A DNA stretch of 64,000 nt from positions 3,365-67,364 of the forward strand of contig CAZYIE010000012.1 of the NCBI GenBank assembly GCA_964646755.1, given 5' to 3'. Shown piece by piece: positions 54,584-62,824 of this stretch. Position 1 is the stretch's first letter; each line of letters opens with the position of its first letter. The notes beneath the pieces were generated by a model. That model was not told where the DNA came from, did not search any database, and worked only from the letters and a program-made list of their open reading frames with translations. This DNA comes from MVRV01 sp964646755 (GTDB lineage: Bacteria; Desulfobacterota; Syntrophia; Syntrophales; Smithellaceae). A program made the position numbers and the translations under genes.

Positions 54584-55834
54584 TCAGAAATCTTTGAAGT
54601 CCCCCTCATCCAGGGGAATAACCTGTTCCGGTTTCATACCCTTCGCTCGGGCAAACGATACTCTTCCCTGTCTCCGCGGAGCTGCCGCTGTAAGCGCTTT
54701 CTGATGGAATTGAGTTCTGGAATCCAAACCACTATGATCGTTACTCTCCTTCTGCTGAATCGTTCTTCCTGCTACTGTCCCGCTTACAACGGAATTCAGC
54801 TCTGCTACGTAGCTTTTCATTTGTTCCGCTTGGGCATTTAATTCTTCTGAGGCACTGGCCGATTCCTCGGCGTTGGCCGCCGTTTGCTGGGTCACCCCGT
54901 TCATTTCATTTACAGCAGTGCTCACCTGGGATATGCCATTGGCCTGTTCCTTGGACGCTTCGGCTATTTCCGCGATCAATTCCGTTACCTTTCCGGCAAT
55001 CTGTCCGTTCTTGTCCAGAACATCGGATATCTGCGCATATACGGACATGGATTCTTTGATCCGGTCGGTAGAATTCGAAATGAGCCCCTGCGTATTCTTA
55101 GCCGCTTCTGTCGCTCTCATAGCCAGATTTCTTACCTCATCGGCCACAACGGCAAACCCGGCCCCGGCTTCGCCCGCCCGGGCCGCTTCCACTGCCGCGT
55201 TGAGAGCAAGCAGGTTAGTTTGAAACGCGATTTCATCAATTGTTTTTATGACCTTAGCAGTTTCTGCGCTCGCCGTAACCGATGCCTGCATCGCTTTTTT
55301 CATGACCTCCATGCGCTCCCCAATCATTTGGAAATTGGGCCCCGCTTCTTTTGTCATCATGTCATTGGCCAACTGAGCGTTGTCGGCATTCTGCCTGGTC
55401 ATGGAAGACATTTCTTCCATGGATGAGGAGGTTTCCTCCAGGGCCGCTGCCTGCTCAGAAGCTCCTTCAGCTAACGACTGGCTGGAGCCGGCAACGCTAT
55501 GCGCCGCAGAACTCATTTCACTGATGGATTCAAATATTCCATCGGAGATATGCTGCAGCTTGCCGATTAGGGTCTTTCCAACCAGCAGAAAATTACCAAC
55601 GATCATAACGGAGGCTATAGGCGCTAGAATCAGCGTTGAGGTCATGTTTTGAATCCCTCCCAATCTTCCGGCGAGATAAAAACATATACAGAGAGAACAC
55701 ATTCCCGGAAGCAGGCCAAAATGAAGCTTGTAGGTCAGGTTCTTTCCAAATAGCATTCGGATACCAACTACCGATAAAGCGGTGCCTCCCACAATGAACA
55801 ATAATACAACAATTCCTTCAAAAAGCATTTCCAT
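54584..55834 (-). CDS. Methyl-accepting chemotaxis protein without HAMP or periplasmic domain
   Basis: 416 residues. Three hydrophobic helices within the first 90 residues, no sensor loop and no HAMP, then a long coiled-coil MCP signalling domain: 'GASEQAAALEETSSSMEEMS', hairpin tip 'KTIDEIAFQTNLLALNAAVE', 'AGEAGAGFAVVADEVRNLA', 'EQANGISQVSTAVNEMN'. Binds CheW and a CheA kinase in known systems. The cheW gene is directly upstream (31 nt), but no cheA is in the window. Confidence 0.92.
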   Translation of the reverse strand: MEMLFEGIVVLLFIVGGTALSVVGIRMLFGKNLTYKLHFGLLPGMCSLCICFYLAGRLGGIQNMTSTLILAPIASVMIVGNFLLVGKTLIGKLQHISDGIFESISEMSSAAHSVAGSSQSLAEGASEQAAALEETSSSMEEMSSMTRQNADNAQLANDMMTKEAGPNFQMIGERMEVMKKAMQASVTASAETAKVIKTIDEIAFQTNLLALNAAVEAARAGEAGAGFAVVADEVRNLAMRATEAAKNTQGLISNSTDRIKESMSVYAQISDVLDKNGQIAGKVTELIAEIAEASKEQANGISQVSTAVNEMNGVTQQTAANAEESASASEELNAQAEQMKSYVAELNSVVSGTVAGRTIQQKESNDHSGLDSRTQFHQKALTAAAPRRQGRVSFARAKGMKPEQVIPLDEGDFKDF

Positions 55835-55865
55835 AATAATCCACTCCTTTTTTAATTTAATTTGA

Positions 55866-56357
55866 TTATGCCGCGTTGGCGATGTCTGAAAAATTCCTAT
55901 CGCTAAGTACGCGGTCTATATCCAGTAGAATTTTAACGCCTGTACCCATCTTTGCCATTCCCAGTATGTAGGATGTGTCCATCTTAGTGCCGAAAGTGGG
56001 CGTCTCCGCAATATCTCCCGGTTTGATATTGATCACTTCGGAGACAGAATCAACGACAATACCCATCTGTATTTTCCGCTCGCTGCTGCTGATCTCCACG
56101 ACGATAATACAAGTCCTTTCTGTATAGGCTATTGTTTCCATGTCGAACTTCAATCGCAAATCAATAACAGGAATAACTTTCCCCCGCAGGTTAATCACTC
56201 CCTTGACATAGCGGGGTGTCTGCGGAACCTTGGTAATCGCCATAACCCCGATGATTTCCTTCACCTTGAGAATTCCGATGCCATATTCTTCTCCGGCCAT
56301 CGCAAAGGTCAGATACTTACCCTCTTTACCGGTCATGCTGTTTGTTATCTCTTTCAT
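55866..56357 (-). CDS. cheW: CheW coupling protein
   Basis: About 163 residues from the ATG at 56357, which has AAGGA eight bases upstream; 56375 is an alternative. CheW fold: 'KYLTFAMAGEEYGIGILKVK', 'VPQTPRYVKGVINLRGKVIP', 'VIDLRLKF', 'MGIVVDSVSEVINIKPGDI', 'GMAKMGTGVKILLDIDRVL'. Links chemoreceptors to CheA-type kinases. Between the pseudo-receiver gene and the MCP gene in one direction. Confidence 0.94.
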   Translation of the reverse strand: MKEITNSMTGKEGKYLTFAMAGEEYGIGILKVKEIIGVMAITKVPQTPRYVKGVINLRGKVIPVIDLRLKFDMETIAYTERTCIIVVEISSSERKIQMGIVVDSVSEVINIKPGDIAETPTFGTKMDTSYILGMAKMGTGVKILLDIDRVLSDRNFSDIANAA

Positions 56358-56402
56358 TGTTTTCTTCCTTTCCATTTATCTTGTAAGTTTGATTTCAACA
56401 AT

Positions 56403-56810
56403 TCAAGGGGCATATATTCCCCCTTGCTTATGTCCATAGTTGCTTTGCATGGTGAGCATCTTCTCAAAAACGAGACACATATGTTCGAGATTTTCGTCCG
56501 CTCCAAAGATGAAGCGCGGCCGAAGAAGGTGGGCTTTTTTCATTGTCTCTCCTGATGTGTCACGCATAATTAATATTAGCGGGATGCCGATAATAAGTTC
56601 CTGTAACCCAATCATCTTCAAAAGATCACTTTCTCCGTATATATATAAAATCATTAATGCGATCCCATGCAGCGGTTCACGGAGCTTACTTTCCAGGGTG
56701 ATCTTTGAATGATGCAGTTTCAGGCTAATGTTGTAGCCCAGCGTCTCAAGCTTTGCGCATATTTCTTTTGACCTCTCATCAATGATTGATGAATAGAATA
56801 TTGTTTTCAT
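56403..56810 (-). CDS. Receiver-like protein lacking the phospho-Asp (inferred)
   Basis: 135 residues from the ATG at 56810 (AAAGG just upstream). Not recognised by direct motif, but the order of strands and helices ('KTIFYSSIIDERSKEICAKL', 'IALMILYIYGESDLLKMI', 'GIPLILIMRDTSGETMKKAH', 'RPRFIFGADENLEHMCLVFE') matches a receiver fold. The position of the phospho-Asp after the third strand reads 'LYIYGE', and the N-terminal acidic pair is absent. First gene behind the sigma-54-like promoter, followed by cheW and the MCP. Probably a phosphorylation-independent signalling partner. Confidence 0.5.
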   Translation of the reverse strand: MKTIFYSSIIDERSKEICAKLETLGYNISLKLHHSKITLESKLREPLHGIALMILYIYGESDLLKMIGLQELIIGIPLILIMRDTSGETMKKAHLLRPRFIFGADENLEHMCLVFEKMLTMQSNYGHKQGGIYAP

Positions 56811-56852
56811 CACGCCTTTATCACTTCCTACTCAATTTTTTCTCCGGGTATT

Positions 56853-56867
56853 CCAAGAAGCATGCCA
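56853..56867 (-). promoter_or_regulatory. Sigma-54-like promoter of the chemotaxis-like operon
   Basis: On the minus strand TGGCATGCTTCTTGG, one base off the TGGCAYG-N4-TTGC consensus (last C is G). The -12 is about 43 nt before the ATG at 56810. An NtrC-type activator gene lies immediately upstream. Confidence 0.45.
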
Positions 56868-56950
56868 CAGGACGCAAAATAATTATCATTAATATAATCA
56901 ATATGTTGAATGGATGGGGTTGATAAACAGTTTGCAATGAAGGGAACTTT

Positions 56951-57039
56951 TGTATTGTGCCATAATACACGGGAAAGATTGTTTTGGTAATAAATATATC
57001 AGATCAATAAGTTAGGTTGTGTATTGTCGGGCAATACAC
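56951..57039. promoter_or_regulatory. Tandem palindromes, possible activator binding sites
   Basis: GTGTATTG - 5 nt - CAATACAC (57019-57039) is a perfect palindrome. TGTATT - 7 nt - AATACA (56951-56969) is a related one with the arms two bases further apart, and a half site AATACAC follows at 57053-57059. They stand roughly 90-190 nt upstream of the sigma-54-like promoter, the usual place for enhancer sites of NtrC-type regulators. Confidence 0.55.
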
Positions 57040-57104
57040 TTAATTGTTTTGTAATACACAAGGTAGGTTAGGTAAAAGAAAAACATTTTACGAGAATTCA
57101 GATT

Positions 57105-58484
57105 TTATTTTGTGAGATGGTGCTTTCTAATCAAGGCATATAGCTGCGGGCGGGATATACCGGAAATCCGGCAAGCTTCCTGGAAATTCTCTTTGGCAAT
57201 TACCATGAGCCTGCGCAGATATTGAAGCTCTGTTTCCAGGATTGCCGCTTCGCGTGCATTTTTCAGAGTCGGCAGAAATTCAGCATCAGTCGGTAGAGTT
57301 TTACTATTATCGTTATAAACTGAATTCAGCCTGATGTTTGTCGGCAAGTGTTTTGCGTATAGTGTGAGCTCCTGTCCTGCTGCGGCAAATGTCCATTCCA
57401 GACAATTGATCAATTCCCTCACATTACCGGGCCAGTCGTAGGCAGACAGCGTTTCCAGAAATTCCGCCGAAAAGTTTTTGGGATTCATTCCATAACGGCG
57501 GCAAAGTTTATTTACATAGTGCAGAATTAATTCCATCAAATCGTCATTGCGATTTCTTAAAGGCGGAATTTGGATAACAATGGATGAAATACGATAAAGC
57601 AAGTCCTGGCGGAATTTTCCGGAAGTGATCATTTCATCAAGATTTCTGTTGGTTGCCGCAACTACCCGGAAATTGCTAGTCAGTTCGTGCTTTGCACCGA
57701 GAGGGCGAAAACGCTGTTCCTGCAAAACACGGAGAAATGATTTCTGAACGGCCAGGGGAAGCTCTCCTATTTCATCGAGAAACAGAGTCCCGCCGTCGGC
57801 TTGCTTAACTAACCCGTCAACCGATTTGTCGGCACCGGTGAAAGCGCCTTTTTCGTGTCCGAAAAGCAGACTTTCCGCCAGCGTGGGTGGGAGTGCGGCG
57901 CAGTCAACAGTAACAAAGCTCATTGATGCACGATTGCTGTTGTTATGTATTGCCCGCGCGAAAAGTTCCTTACCCGTACCTGTTTCGCCCGTGATCAACA
58001 CACTCGCATCACTTCTAAACGCCTGAGAGAGGTGAGTGATACATACCGCCATCCGGCTGCTTTTCCACAGCAATCCTTCCAGCTTTAAATCTCGAGGAAT
58101 GTCAATTTCTTTTATTTGTTGCTCTTTATATTGGATTGCCTTGGTAATGGTCAGCCTGATTTCGGCAATGGAGTTTGTTTTAGATATGTAACTCCAGGCA
58201 CCGCTATTTAATGCTATCTGGGCGCCATCGCGACTGTCAAATGCTGTAATGATAATTATCTCCGGCGATGATGGCAATCCGCGGAAGGCAGGCAACTTTT
58301 CTATTCCGTCGCCATCGGGAAGTCGGACGTCCAGGAGAATGACCTGATATGGTTGTATAGCCGCTGCTTTGAGCCCCTCTTCAAGCGAAAAAGCGGCAGT
58401 AGCGGTATGCCCCATTGTACTCACAACCTCCGAGAGCATGTCTGACATGTCCCGGTCATCGTCGATGATCAATACATTAGCCAT
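57105..58484 (-). CDS. Sigma-54-dependent response regulator (NtrC family)
   Basis: 459 residues. Receiver (1-120, Asp in 'YQVILLDVRLPDGDG'), AAA+ domain with Walker A 'LITGETGTGKELFARAIH', the sigma-54 contact loop 'GHEKGAFTGADKSVDG', Walker B 'GGTLFLDEIGELPLAVQ', and a C-terminal Fis-type helix-turn-helix 'ACRISGISRPQLYALIRKH'. Activates sigma-54 promoters when phosphorylated. Its stop lies just before the region with palindromes and a sigma-54-like promoter that heads the downstream signalling operon, its likely target. The cognate kinase may be the nine-PAS protein. Confidence 0.93.
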   Translation of the reverse strand: MANVLIIDDDRDMSDMLSEVVSTMGHTATAAFSLEEGLKAAAIQPYQVILLDVRLPDGDGIEKLPAFRGLPSSPEIIIITAFDSRDGAQIALNSGAWSYISKTNSIAEIRLTITKAIQYKEQQIKEIDIPRDLKLEGLLWKSSRMAVCITHLSQAFRSDASVLITGETGTGKELFARAIHNNSNRASMSFVTVDCAALPPTLAESLLFGHEKGAFTGADKSVDGLVKQADGGTLFLDEIGELPLAVQKSFLRVLQEQRFRPLGAKHELTSNFRVVAATNRNLDEMITSGKFRQDLLYRISSIVIQIPPLRNRNDDLMELILHYVNKLCRRYGMNPKNFSAEFLETLSAYDWPGNVRELINCLEWTFAAAGQELTLYAKHLPTNIRLNSVYNDNSKTLPTDAEFLPTLKNAREAAILETELQYLRRLMVIAKENFQEACRISGISRPQLYALIRKHHLTK

Positions 58485-58801
58485 ATTACACTACTCAGCC
58501 TGAGCACACTTTTGAAACCGTTAGTAACCGGTTAACACAAAAAAAGGAGAAAAATGACCTTTTAGGAGAATCTTCAAAGACAAGCACCCTAAACTATTAG
58601 TTTTTAATATATGGGGATAGCTTTTCTGTGTCAAGAGAAAAGCGGCCGCTGGAATTACGGGTCGCAAAACCAAATAAGGCATAAATATAATACTTCGCCC
58701 AACAAGATTGTTATATGGCAAATTCAATCCATTGACTTTTAACCGTCCATGCTTTAAAAAGCTCATTAATATTAATATTAATCAGGAGAGTGACAATTCC
58801 A
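58485..58801. other. Divergent intergenic region (317 nt)
   Basis: Separates the NtrC-type regulator from the deoxyhypusine-synthase-like gene. No gene seen. AT-rich near 58590-58620 and 58690-58780 with 'attaatattaatattaat' repeats just before the AGGAG of the plus-strand gene. No clear operator recognised. Confidence 0.5.
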
Positions 58802-59845
58802 ATGAAAAAGAAAGACTTACTGAATAAAAAAGTTGAGCACATTGACATCAAGGCCATTAATTCCGTGGACATTATTAATGCCATGAAAAAGATGTCTTTT
58901 TCCGCCCGTGATCTGGCCAACGCCGCCGATATTTACGACTCGATGCTCAAAGAAAAAAACTGCGCCGTGATGCTGACTCTGGCCGGTTCCACATCGGCCG
59001 CCGGGTGTATGCAGGTATATGTGGATATGGTTAAAAACAACATGATCGATGTAATTGTCGCCACCGGCGCCGCGATAGTCGATATGGATTTCTTCGAAGC
59101 CCTGGGATTTAAGCATTATCAGGGTTCTCCTTTTGTTGACGACAAGTTACTGCGCAGCCTCTACATTGATCGCATTTACGATACTTACATTGATGAAGAA
59201 CAACTTCAGGCCTGCGATAAAACCATCAAGACGATTGCCGATGCACTGCCTCCCCGCGCTTACTCTTCGCGGGAATTTATCTGGGAAATGGGAAAATATT
59301 TAAAGAAGCACTCCAAGAAAAAGGATTCACTCATCCAGGCTGCCTACGAGCATAATGTCCCCATTTTTTGCCCGGCCTTCTCCGACAGTTCTGCGGGATT
59401 TGGGCTGGTCCTACATCAGCATGAATATCCGGAAAACCATGTTTCCATCGATTCCGTAAAAGACTTCCGCGAGTTGACCATGATCAAAATTAAAGCGGGT
59501 AAAACCGGCTTATTGATGATCGGCGGCGGCGTGCCGAAAAATTTTGCCCAGGATACAGTGGTTTGTGCGGAAATATTGGGTCATGAAGTACCCATGCATA
59601 AATATGCCGTGCAAATAACTGTTGCCGATGTGCGCGACGGCGCCTGCTCCAGCTCCACGCTCAAAGAAGCTAATTCCTGGGGAAAGGTGGATTCGTCCTG
59701 CGAACAGATGGTTTATGCGGAAGCTACAACCGTATTGCCGCTGCTGGCGAGTTACGCCTACCACAAGGGCAGCTGGAAGACGCGCAAGAAGTGGGAATTG
59801 GCAAAAATATTTGATGTTCAGGGGAAAAACGTTAAGAAAAAGTAA
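58802..59845 (+). CDS. Deoxyhypusine synthase-like protein
   Basis: 347 residues from the ATG at 58802 (AGGAG 13 nt upstream; a GTG at 58790 is an alternative). Deoxyhypusine synthase fold: 'NCAVMLTLAGSTSAAGCMQV', 'VDVIVATGAAIVDMDFFEA'-type NAD region, 'NVPIFCPAFSDSSAGFG', and the active Lys246 in 'LLMIGGGVPKNFAQDTVVCA', with 'NSWGKVDSSCEQM' near the end. Bacteria lack eIF5A, so bacterial homologues are thought to act on small polyamines (for instance homospermidine or aminopropyl transfer). Which reaction applies here cannot be read from sequence. Convergent with the LysR gene, near MTA deaminase. Confidence 0.87.
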   Translation: MKKKDLLNKKVEHIDIKAINSVDIINAMKKMSFSARDLANAADIYDSMLKEKNCAVMLTLAGSTSAAGCMQVYVDMVKNNMIDVIVATGAAIVDMDFFEALGFKHYQGSPFVDDKLLRSLYIDRIYDTYIDEEQLQACDKTIKTIADALPPRAYSSREFIWEMGKYLKKHSKKKDSLIQAAYEHNVPIFCPAFSDSSAGFGLVLHQHEYPENHVSIDSVKDFRELTMIKIKAGKTGLLMIGGGVPKNFAQDTVVCAEILGHEVPMHKYAVQITVADVRDGACSSSTLKEANSWGKVDSSCEQMVYAEATTVLPLLASYAYHKGSWKTRKKWELAKIFDVQGKNVKKK

Positions 59846-59861
59846 GCAGGACTATTCAGGC

Positions 59862-60785
59862 TTAAAGCACCCCGGGGATGTAACGTTTGAGAAACTTGAT
59901 GAACGTTTTATGAAACGGCAGGAAATCGAATTGACGTTTATAAATTAAATATAAGTTTCTTTCCATCGTCAGTCCTGCAATTGGAATTTCAAAAAGTAAT
60001 CCCTGGGATAATTCCCGCTCCACTGCGTGAAGGGAAATCACGGAAACTCCCAGACCGGCAATTACCGCTTCCTTGATGGCCTCAGAGCTTCCTAATTCGC
60101 TGCAAATATTAAACTGGGAAAGACTTACTGATTTTGCTTCCTTCAAAGATGATTCCAGTAAATCCCGCGTTGCTGAACCTTTTTCTCTGATGACAAACTG
60201 CTCGTTCATCAATTCCGGCAACGTAATTGATTTCTTTTTATGCCAGGGGTGCAGTTTCGGAACAGCTAAGATGAGACGATCCTTCCACAGAGGTTCGGCC
60301 AGCAGTTTTTTATTCAGAGGCTTCATACCGATAAAGCCAATTTCCACCTCGTTATCCAAAACCATGTTCATTGCTTCATTGCTGTCTGCCGTTTTGATGT
60401 GTATGCGGATATCGGAATGTTTCTTTTTAAATTCACTCAAGGCGCGGGGAAGAATGTAGGTGGCAGGAATAGTGCTGGCGCCGACGTAGATATTGCCACC
60501 GGTATTTTCGTGAAGCTTAATAATTTTTGTTTTTGCTTCATCCCGCAGTTGAATCATCCGTACGGCGTAATCATAGAGAATTTTCCCTTCCGGCGTCAGT
60601 GAAATACCGGCATTGTTGCGGTTAACAACGCTAACGCCCAGAGAATCTTCCACATTCTTAATGTTTTTTGTTATTGCCGGTTGAGTCAGGGTCATTTTCC
60701 TGGCGGCAAGGCTGAAGCTTCCTTCTGCCACAAGCGAGATAAGAACTTCCATCTGTTGAAGAGTTATATTTGTGAAGTGATCCAT
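59862..60785 (-). CDS. LysR family transcriptional regulator
   Basis: 307 residues. N-terminal helix-turn-helix 'TLQQMEVLISLVAEGSFSLA', 'ARKMTLTQPAITKNIKNVED', then a two-lobe substrate-binding domain ('GGNIYVGASTIPATYILPRA', 'EVEIGFIGMKPLNKKLL', 'AVIAGLGVSVISLHAVEREL'). Resembles CysB/CysL-like members in layout; ligand unknown. Sits between the deoxyhypusine-synthase-like gene (convergent) and the deaminase gene (upstream in the same direction). Confidence 0.92.
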   Translation of the reverse strand: MDHFTNITLQQMEVLISLVAEGSFSLAARKMTLTQPAITKNIKNVEDSLGVSVVNRNNAGISLTPEGKILYDYAVRMIQLRDEAKTKIIKLHENTGGNIYVGASTIPATYILPRALSEFKKKHSDIRIHIKTADSNEAMNMVLDNEVEIGFIGMKPLNKKLLAEPLWKDRLILAVPKLHPWHKKKSITLPELMNEQFVIREKGSATRDLLESSLKEAKSVSLSQFNICSELGSSEAIKEAVIAGLGVSVISLHAVERELSQGLLFEIPIAGLTMERNLYLIYKRQFDFLPFHKTFIKFLKRYIPGVL

Positions 60786-60860
60786 AGCGATGTTTTACGC
60801 CTATCATAAATATTATTTATCGACAAAACATAATTGTAAGTAATTGAATTCGTCATGAAG

Positions 60861-62192
60861 CTATTTGCAGGCAATTATTTCGGCAGCGATGCTGCGGACA
60901 TTTTCCATTGCCGCAGGGAGGTCAATCGTGAACAGTTTCCGGTCTTTCATAACAACCTTGCCGTTAATAATGCTGGTTTTTACGTCCGCGCCGCTGGCGG
61001 CATATACAAGCTGAGAGTAGCAATTATAGAGCGGTGTAAGATGGGGCTGGTTCATATCCAGCAAGATTATGTCGGCTTGTTTCCCTGTTTCGATAGAACC
61101 GATCAATTTATCCAGACCCAAAACATTGGCTCCGCCGATCGTGGCCATTTTCAGCACGGTTTGGGCGCTCATCATGGTAGGATCAAGAGATGTGACTTTG
61201 TGAATTTTTGCCGCTGTAGCCATTTCGCTAAACATATCCAGATCATTGTTGCTGGCACAACCATCTGTCCCCAATCCCACTTTGATGCCGCGTTTCATCA
61301 TTTCCGGCACGGGGGCTACCCCTGCTGCCAGCTTCATGGAGCTTTCCGGGTTATGCGAAACAAGAACTCCCCGCTCGGCCAAAATAGACATATCATCAAC
61401 CGTAAGCCAGTTGCAATGGACGGCGATAGTCTGATCATCAAGAACTCCCAGGTTAAGCAGATGCTGCACAGGTTTTCTGCCGTAACGCTTGAAGATAGTA
61501 TCGATCTCATCTTTATTTTCCAGCAAATGCGTCAAAAAGAGGATACCTGCTTCGCGGGCAGCCTCTTTTACTGTAACAAGTGTTGCCGGAGAACAGGTAT
61601 AAGGAGAGTGGCAGAAATATGCCGGCGTAATCATCGGCGCATGAGATTGCCAGTGCGTCACAAAACGTTGTGCTGATGCCATTATTGTTTCACGTTTGGG
61701 ATTGTCCGGCGTTACAAAATCTGCAAAACCCTGCGATACAACCGCGCGCATTCCGGCAGCGCTCACGGCTTCCGCGATGGTGTCTTCAAAAAAATAGCTA
61801 TCGCAAAAAGTTGTCGTGCCGGACAGAATCATTTCCGCCATGGCCAGTGTTGCGCCATCGTAAACCATTTTTTTGTTGACGTAACGCGCTTCTGCCGGGA
61901 AAATATATTTAGTGAGCCATTCCATTAAGGGCAAGTCGTCGGCCATCCCCCGGAAACAGACCATCGGCAGATGTGTATGCGTATTGACTAAACCGGGCAT
62001 TACGATGCAACCGGATGCATCGATAGTATCTTTTGTATTTATGGCGGGCCACGCCTGATAACTCTTGCGGTCAACCGCGACAATAAGACCGTCTTTAATG
62101 CCGATAATGGGATCTTCGATAATTTCCATTCCGGCGGACATAGTCAGCAGTGTTCCACCTGTGATTACTATGTCGAACATATTTTCCCGCAT
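60861..62192 (-). CDS. mtaD: 5-Methylthioadenosine/S-adenosylhomocysteine deaminase-type amidohydrolase
   Basis: 443 residues. Metal-binding 'VMPGLVNTHTHLPMVCFRGM' (HxH), 'EWLTKYIFPAEARYV', 'SGTTTFCDSYFFEDTI', 'TIAVHCNWLTVDD', 'SHNPESSMKLAAGVAPVPEM' and 'GLGTDGCASNNDLDMFSEM', the pattern of MTA/SAH deaminases in the TrzA/AtzA group. Deaminates methylthioadenosine, a by-product of spermidine synthesis, or SAH. Other purine or triazine-like substrates are possible. Its place near a deoxyhypusine-synthase-like gene suggests a polyamine/MTA link. Confidence 0.88.
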   Translation of the reverse strand: MRENMFDIVITGGTLLTMSAGMEIIEDPIIGIKDGLIVAVDRKSYQAWPAINTKDTIDASGCIVMPGLVNTHTHLPMVCFRGMADDLPLMEWLTKYIFPAEARYVNKKMVYDGATLAMAEMILSGTTTFCDSYFFEDTIAEAVSAAGMRAVVSQGFADFVTPDNPKRETIMASAQRFVTHWQSHAPMITPAYFCHSPYTCSPATLVTVKEAAREAGILFLTHLLENKDEIDTIFKRYGRKPVQHLLNLGVLDDQTIAVHCNWLTVDDMSILAERGVLVSHNPESSMKLAAGVAPVPEMMKRGIKVGLGTDGCASNNDLDMFSEMATAAKIHKVTSLDPTMMSAQTVLKMATIGGANVLGLDKLIGSIETGKQADIILLDMNQPHLTPLYNCYSQLVYAASGADVKTSIINGKVVMKDRKLFTIDLPAAMENVRSIAAEIIACK

Positions 62193-62280
62193 ACGTTATT
62201 CCCGTTCTCTATCAAAACACTATCTTTGCTCGGCAATGCCAACCCGGTGAATGATTGCTATATTTGAGATGCTTGACTGT

Positions 62281-62553
62281 CTAATTGTGCCACATCTCTT
62301 CTTTTAATATTCTACATCCGTATGTGCATCCATATTTAGTTAATACGTCACTGCCATAATTACTGTAGCATTTAGCTTTACATTGTGCGCTTGCCTGTTC
62401 TGCCGTGGTCTTACATTTCGCTTTGATCGCCTCTGCTACCCATGGTTGGACCTTCGCCTCTTTAAGAATCTGATCTCCTAATGAATCACAACCTTCTGAA
62501 GCATACGCCTGCCCGGCTCCAATTGCCACTATTAACAACAGAACTACCAGCAT
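62281..62553 (-). CDS. Small secreted cysteine-rich protein
   Basis: 90 residues from the ATG at 62553. A signal peptide ('LVVLLLIVAIGAGQAYA') precedes a mature part with 'GCDSLGDQILKEAKV', 'IKAKCKTTAEQASAQCKAKC' and 'LTKYGCTYGCRILKEEM': paired cysteines that could form disulfides. Family not recognised. A good GGAGAA site lies about 17 nt before the ATG and 8 nt before an in-frame ATA-AAG-AAA, as if the original start had mutated from ATG to ATA. Confidence 0.6.
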   Translation of the reverse strand: MLVVLLLIVAIGAGQAYASEGCDSLGDQILKEAKVQPWVAEAIKAKCKTTAEQASAQCKAKCYSNYGSDVLTKYGCTYGCRILKEEMWHN

Positions 62554-62824
62554 TTTCTTTATGACGATTCTCCTTCAAATGATAAAATATAAGCAAGTCA
62601 TTGCTTTTGAATGAGAGGAATATAAAAGAAGCCTAGAGAGCTGTCAAGGGGATTGAAGGGCAAAGGGGAATGACATCATTGATTACTGTTTGAGGTTTTG
62701 CATTTTCATCTGGGTTGACATTTTACGTATAGCAGGAAGGATTACTTGCTGTATGTACCCACAACTGCAAGGGATCCAGTTTGGGACGGCGTTGATGGTT
62801 ATCGCTTATAAACATATCAGTCCT

